DNA of 6,063 nucleotides from Bacteroidota bacterium (GTDB lineage Bacteria; Bacteroidota; Bacteroidia; Chitinophagales; Chitinophagaceae). The notes under the pieces were generated by a model. That model was not told where the DNA came from. It searched no databases and worked only from the letters and a program-made list of their open reading frames with translations. The position numbers were made by a program, and so were the translations under genes. The stretch spans positions 1-6,063 of the forward strand of contig CANHJA010000141.1 of NCBI GenBank assembly GCA_947460795.1, given 5' to 3'. This document shows, piece by piece, positions 1 to 6,063 of the stretch. The first letter of the stretch is position 1; every line of letters begins with the position of its first letter.

Positions 1-1674
1 ATTGCCATTTACAAATCCCAATGCACTTTGTTTAGGAAGGCTATACACAATCATTTTTTGTTGTTGTAAATTTTCTTTTCGAATAAAAAGAGTGCTTATT
101 AAAAATATACACATTGCAACTAAAGAAGCAATGAGCGCATTGGCTTTTTTGTAGTATATATAAATTCCTATAAAAACAATACACAAATAAAGCAACAATA
201 CTTGCCACTCATTTACTTGAATGGCTGTCCAGGAAACATATGAAAATTGGCTAATTTTTAAAACTAAGTAATTTAAAATCAAAATGCTTTTTGATATAAC
301 CACACCTATTATTTTTGCCAAAGGCGTACACCAAGAAAATAAAACCAAGCCTATTTCGGCATATAAAACAAAACCAGTCATGGGAATGGCTATTAAATTA
401 CTCACTAAAAAAAGCAACGGAAATTGATGAAAATAATAAATAATAATAGGAAGGGTAAGCACTTGTGCCGATAAGGTTCCAGCAATCAATGTCCAAATTT
501 TATCTATAATATAGTTCGAGAAATATTTTAATTGATAGCATTTTTCAAAAAATAACAATATACTTAAAACAGCAGTGTAGGACAATTGAAAGCCTATATC
601 CAACAACCAAAAAGGATTGTAGCACAATAAACAAAAAGCGGACGCAGCTAAATTATTGTAAATAGACATTTTTCTGTCAATAATTTCACCTATGCCAATA
701 AAAGTAAACATAATTGCTGATCGAGTGACAGAGGGTGGCAATCCGGTTATACAAGCAAACAACCACATCGTTAAAATGGCAATTACATAAGCTCCGATTT
801 TTTTTCGTTTGAAAAACGGAATGCGAAACAGCAACCAAATCATGCTGCCATAAATCATGGCCATGTGCATGCCAGAAATAGCGATAACATGCACAATGCC
901 GGTATTGGAATAGGATTGCCAAGTTTCATCATCTACATTTTTGCGATAGCCAATAAGCAATGCCTCTGCGATGCCTTTCGCACTTGAATCGGTAACGTAT
1001 TGATTTATTATTTTTCGGGTATTGAAATTCCAACGATTAAAAAAAGTTGTGATCGTTTGGGTATTTTTATTGATTGATTGAAATTCAAATTCTCTTATAT
1101 AAGCCGTCTCATATATATTTCGGAGCTGACAATAATTGGCATAATTAAATGATCCTGGGTTATTGGTGTTTTTTATAGGTTCAAATTTTTGCTTGACCAA
1201 TAGCCAATCGCCTTCTCGTAATTGTTTGCTTTTTTTATTTTTTTGAAAATAAATAATTGCTTCGCCTTTTGTTTCTATGGCATGTTTTTCATCCATTAAT
1301 TGCTTAATTTCAACAATCGTTTTGTAGGTTTTTGGTTTAGTTTCAACTGCTGCATTTATGCGCACGAGTGCATTTTCATAATTCGTTTTTTTGAGTTGAT
1401 ACCAAAGGGCATTGTTTTGGATAGAAGTGATATAGGGCAACACATATCCGATTGAAATAATGAATGTATGGATTAAAATACCTGTAATAAGTTTTAGTCT
1501 AAACCGATTTTCTATTTTTAAAAATTGAAAAAAAATAAGTAAAATCAAACTGCTTAAACCCAGTGTGCAAGCAGCATAAATCAGTAATTTAGGAATGCAT
1601 ATGTAACAGATAATTCCTAAAATCATTGGCAAAAGAAGGCGTAGAAACGGTGATTGTTTCCAAGTAGGGTTCAT
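1..1674 (-). CDS. comEC: ComEC/Rec2 family DNA-uptake channel protein, C-terminus cut by window edge
   Basis: This is the inner-membrane channel that carries single-stranded DNA into the cytoplasm during natural transformation. The frame is open from the ATG at 1674 to base 1 (558 residues) with no stop; family members usually have about 650-750. Three hydrophobic segments (about 12-28, 30-50 and 62-79) are followed by a soluble OB-fold/DUF4131-like region (about 95-200) with the NPGSFNY motif at 172-178. The polytopic competence domain (about 232-510) follows, with LLIGYRK at 239-245, HVIAISGMH at 262-270, TGLPPSVTR at 310-318, DIGFQLSY at 359-366 and SNLIAIP at 425-431. I translated the whole frame and found no frameshift. 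The start fits because TM1 follows at once. There is no Shine-Dalgarno motif. It is divergent from ssb. The family call is firm; activity in transformation is inferred. Confidence 0.93.
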   Translation of the reverse strand, partial: MNPTWKQSPFLRLLLPMILGIICYICIPKLLIYAACTLGLSSLILLIFFQFLKIENRFRLKLITGILIHTFIISIGYVLPYITSIQNNALWYQLKKTNYENALVRINAAVETKPKTYKTIVEIKQLMDEKHAIETKGEAIIYFQKNKKSKQLREGDWLLVKQKFEPIKNTNNPGSFNYANYCQLRNIYETAYIREFEFQSINKNTQTITTFFNRWNFNTRKIINQYVTDSSAKGIAEALLIGYRKNVDDETWQSYSNTGIVHVIAISGMHMAMIYGSMIWLLFRIPFFKRKKIGAYVIAILTMWLFACITGLPPSVTRSAIMFTFIGIGEIIDRKMSIYNNLAASAFCLLCYNPFWLLDIGFQLSYTAVLSILLFFEKCYQLKYFSNYIIDKIWTLIAGTLSAQVLTLPIIIYYFHQFPLLFLVSNLIAIPMTGFVLYAEIGLVLFSWCTPLAKIIGVVISKSILILNYLVLKISQFSYVSWTAIQVNEWQVLLLYLCIVFIGIYIYYKKANALIASLVAMCIFLISTLFIRKENLQQQKMIVYSLPKQSALGFVNGN

Positions 1675-1685
1675 GAGGTTAATTT

Positions 1686-1724
1686 ATTCGTAAATATATT
1701 CTATTTTAAACAATCATTCGTAAA
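1686..1724. repeat. Pair of 9-bp direct repeats upstream of comEC
   Basis: ATTCGTAAA occurs at 1686-1694 and again at 1716-1724, exactly 30 bp apart, or about three helical turns. The first copy overlaps the candidate comEC -7 box. The even spacing would suit two protein contacts on one DNA face, but the repeat is short and no regulator is identified. Confidence 0.45.
1691..1698 (-). promoter_or_regulatory. Candidate -7 box for comEC
   Basis: On the minus strand the octamer TATATTTA matches the Bacteroidota -7 consensus TAnnTTTG except at the last base. It ends 16 bases before the comEC ATG, giving a leader of about ten bases. No good TTTG -33 element sits at the usual distance, and in such AT-rich sequence this match could be chance. 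Confidence 0.3.
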
Positions 1725-1783
1725 CCATTTGTAACTCAAGCAGAGCGCATTGTAGCCGTGTTTATTATACGACAACAAACGAA

Positions 1784-1800
1784 TATAATCGACTATAATC
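1784..1800. repeat. Direct repeat and imperfect palindrome in the comEC-ssb intergenic region
   Basis: TATAATC occurs at 1784-1790 and 1794-1800 with a 10-bp period. The same bases form an imperfect 14-bp palindrome at 1784-1797, TATA-A-TCGA-C-TATA, symmetric at 12 of 14 positions. CGACTA at 1790-1795 recurs at 1811-1816, 21 bp on. The site lies between two divergent genes, about 35-50 bp before the candidate ssb -7 box, so an operator is possible. The rest of the 242-bp gap (1675-1916) shows no gene or stable RNA. Confidence 0.35.
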
Positions 1801-1833
1801 AATTAAATACCGACTAGGTTTTTTGAGCAATCC

Positions 1834-1841
1834 CATCTTTG
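1834..1841 (+). promoter_or_regulatory. Candidate -7 box for ssb
   Basis: CATCTTTG, followed by CA, differs from TAnnTTTG at the first base only. It would give an ssb leader of about 70 bases that is rich in A and ends in an A-run just before the ATG. A TTTG at 1822-1825 is too close to act as the -33 element, so support is partial. Confidence 0.35.
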
Positions 1842-1916
1842 CATGGTCAATTTAACAAAGACGTTTGATGAGTTGATTGAAATAAATAAATTTTAAAATC
1901 TTAAAACAAAAAAACC

Positions 1917-2264
1917 ATGTACGCATTAAAAAACAAAGTTCAATTGATTGGACATTTAGGAAAAAACCCAGAAATTAAAACGATGGACAACAATAAAAAA
2001 GTCGCTCGTGTTAGTTTAGCAACTTCTGAAAGTTATAAAAATTCGCAAGACGAAAAAGTAACTGAAACTCAATGGCACAATTTAGTAGCTTGGGGCAAAT
2101 TGGCTGATATTTTAGAAAAATACACCGCTAAAGGAAGTGAAATTTGTGTGGAAGGCAAATTGAGCTACAGAGAATATACCGACAAAGAAGGGGTTAAAAA
2201 GCATATTACAGAAATTGTTGTAAATGAAGTTTTATTGTTAGATAAAAAAGAAAGTACTGTGTAG
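1917..2264 (+). CDS. ssb: Short single-stranded DNA-binding protein (SSB, single OB fold)
   Basis: It binds single-stranded DNA during replication, repair or recombination. The 115-residue product is essentially one OB fold. It opens with KNKVQLIGHLGKNPEIK (5-21) and carries the family signature TETQWHNLVAWGK (49-61), with W53 and W59 as likely base-stacking residues. KGSEICVEGKL (72-82) and a YTDKEGV turn (87-93) follow, then a last strand ending near 108. The protein ends in KKESTV. The disordered linker and acidic tip (DDDIPF-like) through which replicative SSBs recruit partners are absent, although the frame ends naturally at TAG. Such short SSBs occur in Bacteroidota beside a longer copy, so this may be an accessory paralogue. 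The leader is A-rich with no Shine-Dalgarno. A strong terminator follows, so the gene is probably monocistronic. It is divergent from comEC, which suggests but does not prove a role with incoming single-stranded DNA. Confidence 0.95.
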   Translation: MYALKNKVQLIGHLGKNPEIKTMDNNKKVARVSLATSESYKNSQDEKVTETQWHNLVAWGKLADILEKYTAKGSEICVEGKLSYREYTDKEGVKKHITEIVVNEVLLLDKKESTV

Positions 2265-2299
2265 GGTAAAAAAAATCTACCCGTAGAAAATCTTCCACT

Positions 2300-2340
2300 A
2301 AATAGGATTGGGTTAATCCCAATCCTATTTTATTAAATTT
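2300..2340 (+). terminator. Rho-independent terminator of ssb
   Basis: A perfect 13-bp stem pairs AAATAGGATTGGG (2300-2312) with CCCAATCCTATTT (2318-2330) around the loop TTAAT. It is followed by the T-rich TATTAAATTT. It lies 36 bases past the ssb stop, so ssb and the helicase gene are likely separate transcripts. The left flank is not A-rich, so action on the minus strand looks weak. Confidence 0.85.
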
Positions 2341-2383
2341 CCAGTCATTGGTTATAACGCTTAATTTCAAAACTGTTTTCCTG

Positions 2384-2411
2384 CCATCAGACATCCAACA
2401 TCTGACATCTT
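2384..2411 (+). repeat. Four tandem heptamers (CATC core) upstream of the helicase gene
   Basis: Four consecutive 7-bp units share the core CATC at the same place: CCATCAG at 2384, then ACATCCA at 2391, ACATCTG at 2398 and ACATCTT at 2405. The array ends five bases before the TACATTTG box and covers the place where a -33 element would be expected. It may be a binding array for a regulator or a short tandem repeat of the kind found in intergenic DNA. The array itself is plain; its function is unknown. Confidence 0.6.
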
Positions 2412-2416
2412 TTTCC

Positions 2417-2424
2417 TACATTTG
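2417..2424 (+). promoter_or_regulatory. Probable -7 box of the helicase gene
   Basis: TACATTTG matches the Bacteroidota -7 consensus TAnnTTTG in full and lies 14 bases before the ATG at 2439, implying a leader of about 8 bases. No TTTG is found at the -33 distance; the heptamer array lies there instead. It follows the ssb terminator, so an own promoter here makes sense. Confidence 0.55.
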
Positions 2425-2438
2425 AACACCAGTAAAAA

Positions 2439-4658
2439 ATGACTACAGACGATCAAAATAAAATATTTAAGTTAGCGTATGGTTTTGTGAATGATACCAA
2501 TTCACATATATACCTAACAGGAAAGGCTGGTACAGGGAAAACTACTTTTTTGCGCTACGTAAAAATGAATTGTGAAAAAAACTTAGTAGTTGTAGCGCCT
2601 ACAGGAGTTGCCGCAATTAATGCAGGTGGTGTAACAATGCATTCCTTTTTTCAGTTGCCATTTAACCCATACATACCGCATGCTCAAACTGGTTTTGGAA
2701 TGAATGCCAATGTGGTAGATAAAAATACCTTGCTAAAAAATATTCGATTTAATAGTCAAAAAAGGAAATTATTAGAGGAATTGCAACTGCTCATTATTGA
2801 TGAAGTCAGTATGCTTCGAGCAGATATGCTGGATGCGATAGATACTATTTTGCGCTCATTCAGAAGAAACCAACGTCCGTTTGGTGGTGTACAAATGTTG
2901 TTTATTGGAGATCTTTATCAATTGCCTCCGGTGGTGACCGATAATGACAAAGACCTTTTTGACCAGCATTATACAAGCCCCTTTTTTTTTCATGCAAAAG
3001 TTTTTGAACAAACAAAACCATTGTTTGTAGAATTGAAAAAAATCTATCGACAAACAGAAGAAACTTTCATAGATTTATTGAATAAAGTGCGTCATAATCG
3101 ATTAGAATATGATGACTTTGAACTCTTGAACGAACGGTATAAACCAAATTTTAAAGGTGAGGCCAATCAATATATTACGCTTACCTCACACAACTTCAAA
3201 GCTGATAAAATAAATGAACACGAACTCAATGTTTTAAATGCCCGAATACACGAATTTAAAGGTGAAATAAAAAATGATTTTGGTGAAAAACAATTGCCAA
3301 CCGAAATGATTTTGCGTTTAAAAGAAGGTGCACAAGTTATGTTTATTAAAAATGACAGTAGCCCAGAAAAAAAATATTACAATGGCAAAATTGTTATAAT
3401 TCATAAAATAAATAATGATGAAATAACCGTTAAGTTTCCTGACACAAGTGAATTATTAGTACTGGAAAAAGAAACATGGGATAATGTAAGTTATGAACTC
3501 AACACTGAAAAAAATGAAATTGAAGAAAAAATATTAGGGCAATTTATACAATATCCTTTGCGTTTAGCTTGGGCCATTACCATTCATAAAAGCCAAGGTT
3601 TAACTTTTGAAAAAGCCATCATTGATGCAGGATATTCTTTTGCAGCCGGGCAAGTTTATGTAGCGTTGAGCAGATGCACTTCCTTAGAGGGGTTGGTTTT
3701 ACATTCACCCATTACCGCTATGTCTATTCACAGCGATCAACGTATCAGTGAATTTGGACGAAACGAATTGCAAGAAAATGAATTGGAACAAAAACTGTAT
3801 GAAGACAGAAAATTGTTTCAAGTAGAACGTTTACAACGTTTATTTCAATGGACAAAAATGATAGATGCAGCACAAGAGTTGCATGACGAAACAATGGCTG
3901 TAACAGCTATCACCGATAAAAGTGAAGCCGCAGCATTTTGTAAAACCATTATCAATAAAACGAAAGAACAAAAAGAAATTAGCCATAAATTTCAATCAGA
4001 ATTACAAGCCTTGATGAATGAAATGTTGATTTCGGATGATGCAACTAAATTGTTGCAACGCATGGAAAAGGCAATTGAATATTTTGTAAGAATAATTTAT
4101 GATGATTTAATAATGCCTTTATCAAAATTTATGGAGGCCTTACAAAATAGATCTCGATTGAGAACTTATTTTGCTAAAGTGCAAGAAATTGATATGATAT
4201 GGTGGCACAAAATTAATGAATTACAAAAAGCAAGTTTTAATGGGCAATTAATTGCAAAAAAATTGAAACCCTATGCAAAAGAAGAAGCGGTAAAAATCAT
4301 TGTTCCACCGAAAGTAAAAAAAGGCGATAGCTCCAAAGACTCATTGATTTATTATCAAGGTGGAAAAACTATTGAAGAAATAGCTGCGATAAGAAAATTA
4401 GCACAAAGTACCATCGAAGGGCACTTGAGCGAATATATTATTACCGGTGAATTGGGAATTGAAACGTTTTTAAATCCTACTCAAATTCAAAAAATAAAAG
4501 AAACATACGAATCCTCTACCGATGCTACAACCAAAGTCATTAAAGAAAAATTAAATGATGAATTTACATATGGTCAATTAAGAATGGCCGTAAATTATTT
4601 ATTATTTAAAAAAGAAATTTCATTGATTGGAAAATTGCCTCCTTTACCAAAGAAATAA
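2439..4658 (+). CDS. Pif1/RecD2-like SF1 helicase with C-terminal HTH_40 domain
   Basis: This is an ATP-dependent DNA helicase of superfamily 1, complete at 739 residues. Visible helicase motifs in order are Walker A GKAGTGKTT (28-36), APTGVAAINAGG (53-64, motif Ia), Walker B LLIIDEVSM (117-125; D121 and E122 catalytic), GDLYQLPPV (157-165, motif III) and YRQ (203-205, motif IV). Residues about 287-345 (LKEGAQVMFIKND, then YYNGK) resemble the SH3-like 2B insertion of Pif1, Dda and RecD2. THKSQGLTF (381-389, preceded by AI) and VALSRC (408-413; R412 the likely arginine finger) close the motor. Residues about 440-620 are charged, mostly helical and not recognised. Residues about 635-725 (GGKTIEEIA, then STIEGHLSEYI) look like the HTH_40 domain better known at the C-terminus of RecQ-type proteins. 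The substrate is unknown; replication-fork, G-quadruplex or recombination roles are inference. The ATG follows an A-rich, Shine-Dalgarno-free leader, and Walker A at 28 fits a native N-terminus. An ATP-dependent exonuclease subunit is unlikely, as no nuclease domain is seen. Confidence 0.92.
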   Translation: MTTDDQNKIFKLAYGFVNDTNSHIYLTGKAGTGKTTFLRYVKMNCEKNLVVVAPTGVAAINAGGVTMHSFFQLPFNPYIPHAQTGFGMNANVVDKNTLLKNIRFNSQKRKLLEELQLLIIDEVSMLRADMLDAIDTILRSFRRNQRPFGGVQMLFIGDLYQLPPVVTDNDKDLFDQHYTSPFFFHAKVFEQTKPLFVELKKIYRQTEETFIDLLNKVRHNRLEYDDFELLNERYKPNFKGEANQYITLTSHNFKADKINEHELNVLNARIHEFKGEIKNDFGEKQLPTEMILRLKEGAQVMFIKNDSSPEKKYYNGKIVIIHKINNDEITVKFPDTSELLVLEKETWDNVSYELNTEKNEIEEKILGQFIQYPLRLAWAITIHKSQGLTFEKAIIDAGYSFAAGQVYVALSRCTSLEGLVLHSPITAMSIHSDQRISEFGRNELQENELEQKLYEDRKLFQVERLQRLFQWTKMIDAAQELHDETMAVTAITDKSEAAAFCKTIINKTKEQKEISHKFQSELQALMNEMLISDDATKLLQRMEKAIEYFVRIIYDDLIMPLSKFMEALQNRSRLRTYFAKVQEIDMIWWHKINELQKASFNGQLIAKKLKPYAKEEAVKIIVPPKVKKGDSSKDSLIYYQGGKTIEEIAAIRKLAQSTIEGHLSEYIITGELGIETFLNPTQIQKIKETYESSTDATTKVIKEKLNDEFTYGQLRMAVNYLLFKKEISLIGKLPPLPKK

Positions 4659-4684
4659 AAAATGTTCCCTCATATTACGGTTGC

Positions 4685-4700
4685 AAACTGAATGCAGTTT
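4685..4700 (+). terminator. Weak hairpin after the helicase gene
   Basis: AAACTG (4685-4690) and CAGTTT (4695-4700) form a perfect 6-bp stem around AATG, 26 bases past the stop codon. An A/T-rich run follows but not a true T-tract, so termination would be inefficient and the next gene could receive read-through. Confidence 0.3.
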
Positions 4701-4743
4701 ATTAAAATAAATATTAACAATTCGTCATTTACTATTAAAAAAT

Positions 4744-4751
4744 TATCTTTA
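4744..4751 (+). promoter_or_regulatory. Candidate -7 box for the membrane-protein gene
   Basis: TATCTTTA matches TAnnTTTG except at the last base, and TTCG at 4721-4724 lies 19 bases upstream as a one-mismatch -33 element. The box ends only four bases before the ATG at 4756, so the transcript would start at or next to the start codon. The alternative is that the gene begins at the internal ATG at 4798, but that would remove much of the first membrane segment. Confidence 0.35.
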
Positions 4752-4755
4752 CGAA

Positions 4756-6063
4756 ATGTTGAAATTCGAAAAACAACTTTTTCATTTTTTGGTATTAATG
4801 GCATTAAGCATCGTAATTATTCCAAAATATTACATAACGGGCGATGGTGCAAGTCATGTGTATAATGCCAAAGTGTTATTTGATTATCTACTTGGGAACG
4901 AACGTGTTTTTTACAAAGTATTTTATCAAATCAACAGAGGACTTGATCCCAATTGGATGAGTCATTTAGTAATTGGATTTTTTCTGCAAATTTTCCCATC
5001 TTGGTTGGCAGATAAATTATTTCAAATCACTTATGTTGTTGCGTTTGCTTATGGTTTTCGTTATTTAATAAAATCAATACATACAGAAAATACATTTTTG
5101 AGTTTTCTATTTTTTCCCTTTTTATTTACCCTTCCTTTTCAACAAGGATTTTATAATTATGTATTTGCATTAGCCTTATTATTTTGGACGGTTGGGTGTT
5201 ATATCAATCATAAAAATGATATCCAAAGCCCCTTGCAACAACTGAAATTATGTGGTTTATTTTTGCTTATGTCATTTACCCATGGCATGCCAACTATTTA
5301 TGCTATGATGCTTATTGGGCTCATATGGTTGACCGACAATTTTAAATTTATCATTCCGTTTGATTTTAAAAAACTGATCAATTCGTTTTCTAAATTGTTG
5401 TTAGTATTGATCCCTACAATCATTTTAATGTTTTCATTTGTTGTAAAAAAAGGATTCGATACAGTGCCACATACTTGGACAGCTTCGGAAAAATTTATTC
5501 ATTTTCTGCAATTTTATACATCAAAAAGTACTCGAAACAGTGAGCAATATCCTGCAATCGCAGTTGGGATTTTATTATTGATTTTTATTGTCCTTTTTTT
5601 AATTTCATTCAGACAAAAAAAGAGCATAAATCCAATGCTCGGTTATATTTTTTTAGCCTTTGGAATATACTTATTGTATGCTTATGTTACCTGCCCTCAC
5701 AGCATTGGTGGAGCTGGTTCTATCGATATTCGATTAGCTTATTTACCGCCTATATTTTTAATTTTATTTTTTGCAACTAAACAGTGGAATGCAAATAATA
5801 AACAATTTTTTATTGTTGCTTCGATTCTGATTTCTGGTACGTTCTTAGTCATTCGTTTTCCTTATGTTATGAAAGCGAATACCATAGGAAAAGAAATGAT
5901 GCAAGCAGGTAAATTCATTCATGACAAAAGTGTGGTTTTGAATTTACATTTTAATGATTGGCAGCCTCAGAAATCAGGCGATAGTCTTTTTCAAATAGAT
6001 GGATCGTTTATTCATTTCACTGATTTTTTAGGGGCAGAAAAAAAGAAACATGTAATTATGTTG
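4756..6063 (+). CDS. Polytopic membrane protein resembling GT-C glycosyltransferases, C-terminus cut by window edge
   Basis: The frame is open from the ATG at 4756 to the last base: 436 residues, no stop. I do not recognise a named family. By eye there are about 10-11 hydrophobic segments, near residues 9-23, 70-85, 90-107, 114-128, 134-151, 166-193, 212-230, 268-286, 294-312, 325-341 and 350-366. The loop after the first segment carries YYITGDGASHVYNAKVL (25-41). An acidic motif with a following His in the first external loop is typical of GT-C-fold, polyprenyl-phosphate-sugar-dependent transferases, so D30 and H34 are candidate active-site residues. Other likely conserved spots are HGMP (176-179) and GGAGSIDIRLAYLPP (318-332). 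From about 370 a soluble, probably periplasmic, part begins. A role in cell-surface glycan or lipid glycosylation is inference from this resemblance. It follows the helicase gene by 97 bp on the same strand with no functional tie visible. The coding call is firm; the function is not. Confidence 0.82.
   Translation, partial: MLKFEKQLFHFLVLMALSIVIIPKYYITGDGASHVYNAKVLFDYLLGNERVFYKVFYQINRGLDPNWMSHLVIGFFLQIFPSWLADKLFQITYVVAFAYGFRYLIKSIHTENTFLSFLFFPFLFTLPFQQGFYNYVFALALLFWTVGCYINHKNDIQSPLQQLKLCGLFLLMSFTHGMPTIYAMMLIGLIWLTDNFKFIIPFDFKKLINSFSKLLLVLIPTIILMFSFVVKKGFDTVPHTWTASEKFIHFLQFYTSKSTRNSEQYPAIAVGILLLIFIVLFLISFRQKKSINPMLGYIFLAFGIYLLYAYVTCPHSIGGAGSIDIRLAYLPPIFLILFFATKQWNANNKQFFIVASILISGTFLVIRFPYVMKANTIGKEMMQAGKFIHDKSVVLNLHFNDWQPQKSGDSLFQIDGSFIHFTDFLGAEKKKHVIML

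Noticed and set aside
798..805. Eight-base homopolymer in comEC, and a similar A8 run at 3367-3374 in the helicase gene
   Set aside because: Both are in frame, encode lysine-rich stretches and are expected at this base composition.
686..922. Minus-strand open frame of 78 codons
   Set aside because: It lies wholly inside comEC in another frame; the comEC frame here carries the conserved HVIAISGMH and TGLPPSVTR motifs, so this is a shadow.
1843..1896. 17-codon leader frame (MVNLTKTFDELIEINKF) ending 20 bases before ssb
   Set aside because: Its ATG directly abuts the candidate -7 box and would lie upstream of the expected transcript start; there is no attenuator-like hairpin or codon bias to support a leader peptide.
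2264..2282. Small hairpin GGGTA/TACCC right after the ssb stop
   Set aside because: It has only five base pairs and a 9-base A-rich loop with no T-tract; the much stronger hairpin at 2300-2330 explains termination.
2206..2394. Minus-strand open frame of 62 codons
   Set aside because: It runs across the ssb end, the terminator hairpin and the gap, has no recognisable motif, and is low-complexity hydrophobic translation of AT-rich DNA.
2387..2404. Inverted repeat CAGA...TCTG upstream of the helicase
   Set aside because: It has only four bases per arm and is a by-product of the heptamer array.
2856..3053. Minus-strand open frame of 65 codons
   Set aside because: It is antisense to helicase motifs III and IV, with no domain or promoter support.

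Overview
The window is AT-rich, roughly one third G+C by eye. It lacks Shine-Dalgarno motifs before its genes, has A-rich leaders, and carries octamers close to TAnnTTTG ahead of several starts. Together with the protein types, this points to a member of the Bacteroidota, perhaps the Chitinophagia/Sphingobacteriia side, although the genus cannot be read from the sequence. I see four protein genes, two of them cut by the window edges. I see no RNA gene, mobile element or CRISPR array.

Layout. Positions 1-1674 (minus strand) encode the first 558 residues of a ComEC/Rec2-type DNA-uptake channel whose C-terminus lies beyond the left edge. A 242-bp divergent intergenic region (1675-1916) holds short direct repeats, an imperfect palindrome and weak promoter-like sites. 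Positions 1917-2264 (plus) encode a short single-OB-fold single-stranded DNA-binding protein, followed by a strong hairpin terminator (2300-2330). A stretch with four heptamer repeats and a TACATTTG box leads into 2439-4658 (plus), a 739-residue Pif1/RecD2-like superfamily 1 helicase with a C-terminal helix-turn-helix domain of the RecQ-associated HTH_40 type. After a 97-bp gap, 4756-6063 (plus) encodes the first 436 residues of a polytopic membrane protein that resembles GT-C-fold glycosyltransferases and runs off the right edge.

How the genes may work together. ComEC passes single-stranded DNA across the inner membrane, SSB binds single-stranded DNA, and a Pif1-like helicase unwinds or remodels DNA. 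The first three genes could therefore serve DNA uptake and recombination. This is inference from proximity: ssb and the helicase gene are separated by a terminator, and comEC is divergent, so they are not one operon. The membrane protein has no evident link to DNA. I found no clear sign of a wholly new system; the most notable items are the helicase domain architecture, the tail-less SSB, and the repeat arrays next to the promoters.
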